A stretch of 64,000 nucleotides of DNA, taken from positions 20,543,493-20,607,492 of the forward strand of contig CM054140.1 in the NCBI GenBank assembly GCA_028751875.1, in the 5' to 3' direction. This stretch comes from Rapana venosa. Lineage: Eukaryota > Mollusca > Gastropoda > Neogastropoda > Muricidae. The notes under the pieces were generated by a model, which searched no databases, was not told the origin of the DNA, and saw nothing but the letters and a program-made list of their open reading frames with translations. Shown here piece by piece: positions 14,959 through 28,000 of the stretch (its first letter is position 1; each line of letters starts with the position of its first letter). A program made the translations under genes and the position numbers.

Positions 14959-17900
14959 GGAGAGAGAGAGAGAGAGAGGAGCGAGAGAGAGGAGCGAGAG
15001 AGAGAGAGAGAGAGTGAGAGTTGCCTAACTGATGGACGTTTTTCTGAAGTGTTTCATCTTGTACAGCCTCCTGGTGATTGGCAGTGTTTTTGTGTGATGC
15101 TTTAAGTGATGTTCTCTAGTGCATCCTCCTTTGGTGAAGGCATTGTTCTTTCCAAGTTTGATACACAGCCCATAGCCTACTGCATGCCATGATCACTGTA
15201 CTCAAGCCAGGGCTACTTGATCTACCAGCTTCGAGCCTGCTGGGAGGAAGCTGCTATCTCTCTGCTATCTCCTCAACAATCTCTATCCCAATCACATCAC
15301 TTGTTTCTGGAGTACAAGGCCTCTTGGAAGATGATATAAACGAATAGGAAAACAAGAGCAGGACGATGACTTCTAGGCGCGAATCAGAAAATCTTGCAAC
15401 CCCTGGTGTAGCCTACCAACGTAATGACCACTGCAGGAACTGAAAGGACGAGCTAGGCTACAGCTTCTGTGATTGATCAAAAGTGTGGCGCTTAGCCAAT
15501 TAGAAGCATCAATGGAGAACTTCCGCGGAAGTCACGCTTAATATTAGAGATTATGCAAACGGCAGTTGCAATGGCGTACTGTTCGTTCGAAAACGCGTTG
15601 TCCAGGATTTTTTTGCATGCATCAAGGCAAACTGCCCACATCGTTTGGCGGCAATTTTGAAAAAAATTGCAGGAATCCCGCAAGGGTGCACCCTAGAATC
15701 AACACTGCATTGTCATATCTGTTTGACCTACATACTTCAAACTTGGCACAGATAGCCATATTAATGCACTTAGTATGTGTACCAAATTTCATGAAGATAT
15801 TTTTACTAGTTCCTGAGAAAATTTGCAAAAAGTGACGCAGTGGTCCCCCTTAACCCTAGTAGCGCTAAATAGACAGCAACAAGCCTCACTTCTATTGGCT
15901 GAATTAACATTGGCTAGCATTGTTTTGGAGCAGGGTGGGCTCAAACAACCCTTGATATCGATATATAAAACTGAATTAAATGTGTTAAGCTATAAATCAC
16001 TGGAAAGAACAGATAATATGCTTTTAAATGAGTGTAATTTTATAATAGTGTGTAGTGTTTATGATTATGTAAAAAAAAAATCAACAACAACAAAATCATG
16101 TGCGCACTACTGATCACTGTTCAACCGTCAGGACCCCGGATCGATTTTAACACGATAAGCAAAGTTCTTGCGTTGCATAAATGTCATGATTAGGTAAACA
16201 CTATTTCTTGACATTAGTTTTGAAAAAATAAGGAGTTTGTATCGCTTTATCGGTCACCAAATACTCGGAAAAGTTCAGCGACAGGATCGACGCCATCGCG
16301 ACTGTCATGGTGGAATGTGGGAAGTGGTGGCTTTCTATGACAAAAATACAAAGATCGCTTGATTTCATGTGATGCAAAGTACTCAGCAGCATAGCGATTT
16401 GACTCAACAACAGTTATTTCGAAGCCTCATTGCGTCAAAATAAAGTAAAACAATCTGTGACGTCGAAATCGCCGAGTAGCAAAGAAGTCCATCCAGCAAA
16501 ACTAGCACTGCTCGATTCAGTCCGATCGTGATCGATTTTTACCAAGTTTTTCAAAAATATTCCACAATCCTTACCTCATCGTCTCTCTCATTGTTTATTT
16601 CAACCAAATCCAGCCTCTAAAACTCCTCCTCACTGTCAATTTTGTAAAAAAGCTCGAAAAACGCTTGAAGAAATTCTGGTGCAAACGCTGGCCGCCATTT
16701 TTGTTGAAGATGATCTCGGCTGGTCCGAAAAAAATTTAAAATACACTCTTAACCAATCAGATTCTTCGTTGCTTGTGTGTGTCAAAACGACCTTCACCCC
16801 TTTCTGCGGTCCTACAACGGCCTTAACATTCATTGGCTGACCTTTGAAAGCGAAAGTAAGCTTTCAACTATGATCACCCACGTCATCCCGGAATATTCCG
16901 GGATCCGCCACACAGCTTAGACCTGCCTTTACCGGAATATTCCGGGAACCGCGCTTCTAGGGTTAAGATTTGTATGGAGAAATTGGGGTGTAAAGTAGGT
17001 CAATTTTGCCACTTTCCGCAACACTATCTTGGCTAGCGGCGGCCATAGTCCTACCTACATAAACACACACAACCAGAACAATGGCCCAGAAATTTTCTCA
17101 GCAACAGGTACAACATAACAAAATAGTTCCGAAATTGGAAGGATAAACAGTTCTACACACACACGCACGTACATGTACAAGCACATGCACACACATCATT
17201 CCAAAACTTAAGTTTGTTGCAAGAAGGTAATTCATAGTATCCCATACCGTATATTGGGTTTACGATGAGCTGGGGAATAGTACGCAGCTTGCTTTGCCAC
17301 CCGTCTGCGAGGTGGAGGTGAATCCCGATGGAAAAATGGCTGCTTGGTTCGTTTTTTCCCCTCTGTTTTTAACATAACATAAAATTGCAAGAAAATGACA
17401 AAATTATTCAGATTTTTTCAATGTTACCTATAGCGCAGTCAACTATAAAGGAAATATGAGGGCTGTCAACCGGTTTAATTTCAAAACTCAAATAAAAAAC
17501 AACTTTAGAAATTTTACAAGCTATCACATAACAAATTCAAAGCTGCCAACCTTTAGAGAATTCAAAAACAAACTTTTTTTGGGGGGGGGAGGGGGAAGGG
17601 GGTTCGGGAGGGGTACTTGCCCCCTCCCCCCCCCCACTCTTGAAAAAGAGGAAAATCAGGGGGCACAGCCCCCTGAAGCAAGGGCTTTCTTATGGTTAAA
17701 GGAACAAACTTTTTAATCTCCTGACAAGATGTGTAGTCAGGAAAGAACAGTGTGCCGCACTTTGAAACAAAACAGCTGTATGTGGAAACTGAAAATACAA
17801 AGACCACTATAACGTCTGCTTTCTTAAAGTATCATTCATGGAGGTTCAAGAACTTTCAAAGAGCAATCAAACCTTGAAAAAGATATAAGCAAAATGCCAA

Positions 17901-18997
17901 ATTACCTATGGCTGGAGCAATATAGAGCTGTGTCCTTGGTTTGTGTTCTCTCAGAGAGTAAGAGCGTCTCTGCTGAGTTTCATCCCCAGAGTCATTCTTT
18001 TCATCATCATGAGTTCCATCTGAAAACAACGCAACCAAAGGTAAAGACAGTGTATTATGCTCCCTTTAGCATTTACACTTATCATAGTTAGCGGCAGCCA
18101 AATTTTTATATAGCATTTGTGTACATAAAAATGGTATATTTGAAAAGAACTTTTTAATTAATACAAACACAACAACAACAAAAAGAATTATGTTTCTATC
18201 TGTATTTTTTCAAAAGTTATGGGTGTCTAAAGATGGCGGTACATTTTTCGGCCATTTTAACTGTATGAAAGCCTTATTTGGAAAGGACCTACTGTGGAAA
18301 GCACTACAATCACACCCATGCAAATTTCCAATTTTTTTCTAGGGCTATACTAGCCCAAATGTTTCAAATATTGGGGTCTAATTTTGCAAAAAATCCTAAA
18401 ATGCCCTGCGACGGACCAAAAATACAGTACATGGTAGATTTTCATTAATAACATTTGAACCTGTATAGATATCGACTTGGAATTTGGTGTTGTAAAATAT
18501 GGTTGTATATGCTATTAAAAAATACATTCATTGATTTTTTTCATCAATTACATAATGTGTTTTCAGATTCAAAATGGCCGCCGTGGATAAATATGTGGTG
18601 TACATTTAAGAGAAATGTGAAACATTAGTTTTTGTGAAAACATGCTTAGAAAAGGAACAAAAATCATTTTAACTCATATTTTAATGATTAATCAGATGAA
18701 AAATCTCTATTTTAATGATTAATCACTTTACATGCATTTCATATGATGTGATATATAATTCCGAGAACCAGCTTGACTAATGCCCAATTACAGGTGGTAA
18801 AGGAGAGGGACAGGTTCATGCCAGGACTGGGGCAGCTCAGTGCTCCCTCACTAAACTTGTAAACCTCTGATGTCAGAAAGCTAGGCTGGTGTAAAGTTGA
18901 TGCTACAGTGCTAGGGGACACTGAGAATGCAGAAGCACAGGAAGCCAAATGTGCCAAATCACTTGAATCAGCCAAAGCCACTCAACCTTCCAATGAT

Positions 18998-19044
<47 letters not shown>

Positions 19045-22000
19045 ATAGATATGTGTGTGTGTGTGTGTGTGTGTTTTATTATGCTAGTACTAGAAGCCAA
19101 TCAACCCCAAAACAATGGAAAAGGGAGATGAATCATTGAATGGGAAAAAGACACTGTACTTATATGTATTGTGTATGGTAATAATAATACAAAAGATAGT
19201 AATAAGCTCACTAATGAGTATTACTGCACTGACATGTAAGTTGTAACTCTACCTTGTACAAGTTGCAGGAGAAGAAATTCATTGATATCACATTAATTTA
19301 TGGAAAGATTGCGTAACTCAAAAATCCCAAGGCACAACTAAACAAAGAAAATAAACAAAACTCCACTTTCAATTTATCATAAATTATACTAAAGTGTGAA
19401 TTGATCAAAACAAAAACAAAAAAACGGCAACGACATTTGCTTCACAAAATCAATGAGTCACGGCAATCTCAGATTATCTTCTCTTGGTTAGGCTGGTCAT
19501 TCGGCAAAACGTTAAATACGATCGCTATTTCACCATATAACCTTACCCCCAAAAAAATACATTCTATAGAGATATATTCAAACTATCTTATTTTGCAATC
19601 ATCGTAAATTTGTGAAGTGATTTTGAGGAAATATCTGACGAAATCGGGCATGCTTTCTTCTTTCTGGTTTGCACATGTCAGAAAATCGACAATCGTAATA
19701 GCCCTTTTCAAAGTCTTCATTTTCAACTATCGCACGAATAATTATGCAAACCACGCGATCTTTGTATAAATAAACTGTTATATTGATGATCTATATTGAC
19801 ACATTTATGAAATTTACCCTGTAAATCAAAAAAATGTGTCGATCCTTGACGAGATCGGTTTGCGATGTCCGTTCGTCCTTGCCCTTGCGTTAATGAATTT
19901 TCCGTCATTTAAACACTTCGTTTTTATTGGTTTGCGAGTGAACGACAGCCCATGAATACATTAACCCTTAACCAAATTAGTACAAATAGGTCATCTAGTT
20001 TGATATTCACCTTGAGTATTGGCTATTTTAAGCTACAGGTTCTTCAGAGTTCGCCACCGGAGATCATATACCGCCAAAAATCCCGTTTTTCGCAAAAATT
20101 AGCCAGATATGAAAAAACTTTCACCGCCTTACGCATAGAGCTCCAGTGGATCCCCTCCCACTGCGGCATTAAAGGAAATGAACAAGCAGACAAGATGGCC
20201 AAAATAGAGGCAAGAGAGGAGCAAGAGAACAATCCTGTCAACCTAATGGAGATGAAAAACATCATCAAATCTCTCTTCAGATCACCACTCAAACCAGACC
20301 CTTATCACCAGCTTTCACGACAAGCACAGGTGGTCATTTTCAGACTACTCACAGGGCACAACAGGCTGGATAAACACCTCCACAGAAAATTGAAAATTAC
20401 ACCATCTGCTATGTGCCCCTGTGGAGAAGAAGAACAGGATACGGCCCACATCCTACAAGACTGCAGGACCCTCCAGACACTAAGGCTGGAAGTGTGGCCT
20501 GAGCCCACGCCTCTGGAGCAGAAACTGTGGATGACCTGCAGGCAACTGCTGAATTCCTCAGAATATCTGGTCTCACAACATAAGCCAGGCAACGCAAAGA
20601 AGAAAAAAAAACTTTCACCCATCTTGGTATTCTACAATAAAATCTCAACACAATGATACCAAATATAGTGACAGTGTCTCTTGCGAGTACGCATCGGATT
20701 CAAAGTGGTCATGTCTCTTTGAAGATTTGTCCGTGTGCGCGAAAATGGCGGCCGCGCAGCCTTTTTTAGCTGAACACACACCTCATTCACATGCTTTGCA
20801 TATTTACGATACACCAGCCACAGAAATAAAAATGCACTCAATCAAAAGAAGAAAGATTGAACTTTTTTCGGATATACAGTGTTTTTTAATTAGTAAAACA
20901 GAAGCTTTCGCTGAACTTTTCCGAGTATTTGATGACCGATAAAGCGATACAAACTCCGTATTTTTTCAAAACTAATGTCAAGAAATAGTATTTACCTAAT
21001 CATGACATTCATGCACCACAAGAACTTTGCTTATCGAGTTAAAATCAATCCGGAGCCTTGACATCGCAACAGTGATCGGTAGTGTGCACAAGGTTTTTTA
21101 CAAAAATTATTTTTGGACATAATCATAAACACTATCATAAAATTACACTCATTTAAAAGCTTATCTGTTCTTTCCAGTGATTTATAGCTTTACACACTTA
21201 ATACAGTTTTACATATCAATATCAAGGGTTGTTTACGCCCACCTTGCTTCAAAACTACGCTAGCCAATGTTAATTCAGCCAATAGAAACTGAGCCTTGTT
21301 GCTGTCTATTCAGCACTACCAGGGTTAATGAAAGAAAATGATAATCAGCTACCATCTGCCCTCCAAATAAAGTATGAAAACAAGCATGTCCTGTATTTGC
21401 TGCTTTTATAACAAATGGCTCAATTCTACACTAAAATTATAAACTAAATCCTTGACCAAAAAGAAATTGTTGCCAAAACAAAACAAAAATCAGTGCTTAA
21501 AAAAGTAATACCAACAAATTAAAGCAGCCAAACCACAACAAATTCATACCTGAGTTTGATGCTGAATTCTCTTGCTGGTCGTCATCAGTCTTTTTGGTGC
21601 GTGCTCTCTTCACACGGCTGTACATGTCCTCGAACTCCTGGAACATCACATTAAAAAGCCTTTTAAAAAAAAAAAATAATAATGAAATATAAGAAGTTAA
21701 ATGCCTATTACAACAACAACAAAAATGTTCTGCCAAGTCTTGAGGTATTTCTCAACAATCTTTACTTGTACTTCCATCTTGATCTTTGGAGCCAATCTTT
21801 GTTGTTTCTGATCTTCATTTGATAGCTCTTGACAGATATTCATGCAGTTCTATTCAAGGTCATCAAAGCAGTACAGGTCTGAAGAAAGTGTCACTGAAAT
21901 TGCAACACTACAAAAATACATAAATCAAACCCCAGTTAAAGCAACTCTTGATTTTATGTGAGACTTTCAATGTAGGATGTGTTTAGCTGATAAGAAGGGT

Positions 22001-25000
22001 TTATGAGATTGTTTTTAAGTCTGCAAAAAACTACTGTTTGATCAACTGATATTTGTACTGAATATTGTCCTAATGATTATTGTTTATAAGCAAAATAACT
22101 AAGACATGTTTAAAGACCTAAATGTGCTGTATGTATGTATGCATACACAACTCGGATATGGACATCCAATACTGTACAGAAACAAATAGGAACCAAAGAC
22201 CACTTTATCATGCCTCAAGCTGCCAGCCTTGAGCTGACAAGATTTTTTTTTTTTTTTTACAAAACAAAAAATGAGAAAGACAGTACACACTGAAGTTTCT
22301 TTCAAGATTTACAAGCAGTGTGTCACAAAACTCTCTTTTTCCACACAGCTGACACATTTTTGGACAGCTTTTTTTCATTCCTCGGCTATGATCCCAAGGT
22401 TCACCAATGGCGATTTTTGCGAATGTGACTGTTTTTGCCCACCATTACAATAGCTAGCCGCATTCTGACTTCAGGGATGACGTCTAGTGTGAAAGCAGTT
22501 TTTGTGGATTTTTTTAATCCATTCTTACAAGCAGTAATGGCCTTCTCTTCTGTAAGGCAGAACAGGTATGCACAAAATGTTCTGCGTGTGTTCACATACA
22601 AGGCCGAGGAGGTACTAATACTAATAGTACTATAGTACTAATGTTAACTCCTGGGAAAATATCCTTGAACAGGTGTCTCTACGGTGGCTCAAACCCAGGC
22701 TGTCAAACTTCAAGGGCAAAGCTCTGACTACTAGGCTATCCCACCCCCAGGACAGCTACTCTGATATCTGGAGAAATATATTGAGCAAGACTCCAGCATA
22801 GTCAGCAGAAATTCAAACAAGGTAATGATTCATTGGAAAATATAAATTTTTGCACTGACCACTTCTAAATTATTCAATTACACAATATGCTGACAATATA
22901 CAGTGTGACGTGTGAGTGTGTGTGTAGTAGTATTTTTGTTTTAAAACATCTTTTCACAGCTGTGATATTAGGCAATGAGGTTTACACGTGCGCGCGCCTG
23001 CATGCGCACACGTGTGTGAACGCGTGCGTGCATGCAAGCACTTAATTTGTAATAAATGTTGCATATGTACACGAGGGTGTTCATCATTAACTTTGGCACT
23101 GCAATTACTTAGGTGCTATTTTGTCTACATAGATGCCAACATTGGCAGGACACTAACTAGGAATACTACTTTTCATTGTCCCTATTGTAACAATTACCAA
23201 CAATGAGAATAACAGAAGCAAGTCATGTTCCTATCTTCAGTTAAAACACACACAAAAGTTATTTAAAATGTACACACAGATGCTTAAATTTCACTCACTT
23301 CACTTGAGTTACCGCATTCCCCAGAGCGACATCTTTTTCCCTTGTCAAATTTTCCACCAGTGTCCTCTTTGTCTTCACTTCGTGCAGACCCACGAAACCG
23401 GTATGGTTTCCGCCTAAGACGGGAGCTTCGTCTCACAGCACTGTTGTTGAGGTCTTCTTCTTCATGATCTTCATCCACATCTTCTCTAGCATGCTCATCA
23501 TCATCATCATCATCGTCATCATCATCGTCCTCCTCTTCTTTGGGATCTTCGCGTTGCGTCTTGCTTCTTGAGCTCCGCCAGCGATTCCTTTCCTTGTGAT
23601 CTTCTTCGTCTGAACTCTGTGACTGCATGCGCCGATACTGTGTCTTACGTCTTGGTACAGTGTACTCCTCCTCACTTAACATCCTAGATCGTCGTCTTGA
23701 CGTCATTTCTGTAATAGCATTAAAAAAATAACAATAATGCTGAAGAGACAATTTGAACAAACCAACCACTGGCAAAAATGATTTTATTTTTACTTGAAAA
23801 TAAAATACCCCTTGACACCAAAGACTTAGCAACCTGGGGTGGGGGAAGGGGGAGCACATGACCAATCTTACTCAACTTTCATTAATGTAAAATTCTTCAG
23901 GTCATCAACAATGCGCAAAAAGTAACACCAATTTTAGCCCATTACAACTGTCATGAGACTGAACCCACATCTATCTTCTTTTCCTCTCAGCATTAATAAA
24001 CACTGGTATACTCAACTTTCATTAATGTAAAATTCTTCAGGTCATCAACAATGCGCAAAAAGTAACACCAATTTTAGCCCATTACAACTGTCATGAGACT
24101 GAACCCACATCTATCTTCTTTTCCTCTCAGCATTAATAAACACTGGTATAACAGTTTTATTAAAAGTATTTTTTTAAGAAGTTTAATGCCATAGTTTCAT
24201 CTGAGTTTACAGCCCGAAAATCATAAAATTATACTGTTTGATTCTGCTACTTACTTATCTTACACTTGTTTAATAATTTGGTCATAGTTCATGGCACAAT
24301 TGTAGCTCAGTCATCCTGTGTATAAATATATACACTTTTCTTAAACATTTTGATTTATCAACTTGGCAATCATATTCTTTAACAGACAGTACATGCTTCT
24401 ATAAACCATAAACATGGGGGAGGAGGGGGGGTTGTTGTTCCTTGGCTAGAGCTCCGAAGTACACCAATGGGGAGATTTTGTGTACGCGACCAATTTTGCC
24501 CACCATGAAGGTAACCACATTCCAACTTCTGGGATAAGGACATAAAGTCTATACTGCTCTTATGCCTTTCTTTTATTCATTTATTTTTTAATAATTATAC
24601 AGAAAGCAAGTGAAGCACTGCAAAAGGCAAAAGACTGAGAAAGATGAGGAAGACGAGTTGACAAGTCATCCTTGGCACCCCTATTGTTAATAAAATGCCT
24701 GCCAATATTTCAAGTCAAATATGCTTTCATCTCATGCTGTGCAAAAATCAACTATCTTTCTATTTTTGCCATATGCTATCAACTAAATGTTGATAAAATT
24801 CTTTACTCAACTGCACTTCCAAAACCCCACTCATTTACACACCACCAAAACCATTTTCATGTAAACATATGTCACTTACCCAATTTTCTTTTATTTAACA
24901 TACTACTGCACAAACTATACTATATAAAAAAAACAACCACCAAACAAACACATTTTATATACTTTGAACTTGGAATCATTTTTACCAAACCATTTCCACA

Positions 25001-28000
25001 ATTAATAAGCCAACACCACGATGCAGATGCACTGAACAGCTGAGTTTATGTATACAGTAGGGGGTATATATATATATATTATATATATATATTTATAACA
25101 TTATATATATACTCTTACACATACATTTTACAGCATATAGTTGTCACACTGATGAATGGTAACTTATGTTGAACAAGAAATATTTCACAATAGATGAACT
25201 TTTTTTTTAATCTTCTTCTTACCCAATCTGGGCCATCCAAAGCTGTTAGGTTAATTTATGGGGCAAGTATTCCCAAGTTCCTACTTCAAATGATGTTATG
25301 TTTAAAATTTGTTTGAGATTGCCTTCAGCATGCAACTCTAACATAACAACCTTTATCTTATTCTACATTTAATAGAGAAAAAATCCCTTGGGTCGGATAT
25401 GGTTCCAAAGTGGCCAGGTACTTAAAAATTACTCACAAGACGCGAACTTCATCACGGTTACTTCCTATAATCACAGTGATTCAGTATATAAAACGATGTA
25501 TTGTCAGGCCTTCCTACCCCCAGTTCATGGGTGGGAACTCCAATTCAGGTTCTCCAATCACGATTTTTTCTGTGTGCTTGCGGTGGCAACTCGGCAATTC
25601 CATTCATAGAATATCACTGCACGTCATTAAATGGATGTATTTTTCCCATAGAAAGGGAGCCATACTGTGTTGGGACAGTCCTTCATTTCGTCGATCTGTG
25701 CAAGCCTAGTTTCAAAAGGGGGTACCGACCATTTATAAGAGTAAGGACTTTGCTTTTGTATTACTTCTTGCACTAACATTGGATTTATAGGTACTTCGTG
25801 CTAAATTGTCAGCAAGGGGGCTTTAGCTCAAAAACTTAGGTGCAGCAGAAGGGGGTTTGGGTGATTCATTTAGATGACTCGGCAAATTAATTTGAAAAAA
25901 AAAAAGCATCTAAATTAAATTTTGTAAAGTTTTCGCTCAAAAAATACAGGGAAAAAAAAAAAAAACTATGACAAAAAGAAAACTTTCAGGATAACACTAG
26001 TTTCAATTTCTCTTCATAATGTCATGAGTACACAAAGGGCAAACAGAAACTATCAGTTACTATGTTTTTTTGGGTATTTTTGGCTTAAACATGAGAAACA
26101 CGTTGGGTATATCATAACCAAATTGTTTTCTGTTCCCCTTATCTAGAATCATACTTCAGCTTTGTAATTTTGATCTTTATAAGGATGCTATAGGTTATTC
26201 TTAATATTTTTGACTTTTGCCTTCTTATCTTTCGCAATTCAATTTACAAAAATTTAGCTGTTTACATTTCAAATATTGTAATGGTTTGTGTCCACTGATC
26301 TAGTGGTAAAATCTTCCCTTTACTTTCGAACAAGTTCATTATTTTGGGAATGATTCACCAAACACGATGTTGTAACGACCTGAGTGGAAATAAATCCAAC
26401 CAAACAAATCATCTGTATGACGAAGTTTTTCTTAACCAGGTTTTGTGGTAACATAAAAAAAAATCCGATCGTTTTTTACATTAGTTCCATGGATTTACAA
26501 TAAATCTTTCTTAATAGTTCATTTTAAATAGGAAAGTAAGGGCCTAATCTTAATGCATTTCAAACTCGTGAAAATTTACAAGTCCTATCTGTTTTTTAAA
26601 ACCAAAATCTGAGCCTTTTTTTTGTATGATTTCGATTGCTTTCTCCTTTTCAACATTTAAAATATCTTTAAAATGTATGACAATTTCACCCAATACACAA
26701 ACTGCCAATTCACATTGCACCAAGACAACAACCAAGTATGGGTTTAATGACATGGTCTTTTTGAAAAATATAAATATTCATTTATAAATTTGCAATTCAC
26801 ATTTCTAAAAATTTGATTTGTGTTAACAACAACAAACCAAACACCTCCAACAACACCCAACAACTACAGTAAATCAGGGGTATCGGAATTATAAACATAC
26901 TGCAACAAACCCTCTGCAAGTTGTACCGAAACAGACACCTAAAAAACCAACCACATAACATTACCAATATAATTTTTGTGCAAACACCAAAATTAGGTTT
27001 GAGGTTATTTACCACTTTTACAAAGAAACAGCTAAAAAAAACCACTCTTAATCCAGATGGAGTCAATAAAGACAAAAGGAGAGGCAAAGCCCCACTTACT
27101 CACATATGGAATTATTTACAAATGGGTTACAATACTAAACAAAGCTGTGTTTGTGAGAACTAACATCCATGAGTAAAGAAAGAAAGAGCAATCCAAAACT
27201 AAAACCAAATCAGTTTGAAAAGAATCTTTTTATTTCAATACATCAGATCAGTAGTGGAAAGAAAAAGGTGCAATGTAAATTCTAAAACTATTTTAACATA
27301 AAAGAATTCGAATTGCCTAACATGGAAATCAAAACTACTCTGAGCTTATTCTTCTCTCCTTCAAGTCTTGTTAACATACAACAAAAAACCAACACACACA
27401 CAAAGGTGATTACAAAACACAAATTTGACACCCAATCACCTTCATGTTATACATTAAAAAAACAGATTGAATATAAATTTTTTTTAAAAGCTATCAGAAA
27501 AACAAAATTTATCCATATTTAGAGTCTGTAGTCTATGGAAGGACTTTTTTTGATTGAATAATATTACATGTTTTAGAAATGTATTATTAATTTCACTTTT
27601 ATAATAAAAGTTAAGAAAAACACTAATTTGAGGAAATGTTTTTTTTGATTTAAACTACATGCATAGATCTTTTATTGTTTTTACACCAAACGTTCTCTCA
27701 CAACATAAATATAAAAAAATTATTGAATAATAATGTTATAATAATTGTACTCCATTGAAGTTGGTTGTTTTTTTAATGTATGTTTAAATTGCTTCACACC
27801 CCTCCATTATATTTATGAGATTTGGTGTGGTTTCCATGGGTACAATCAAAGGAGTACAACCGCATAATAATATTTTTACCGTAGGTAAGAACGCATGAGA
27901 GCAAAAGGTTTGTAGATTCATGAAAAATTGAGGCATTGTGTCTTTTTCCTTAGCAAGATAAAAACAATAACTTTAAACTGGCGTCAAAATGAGATCCCTT

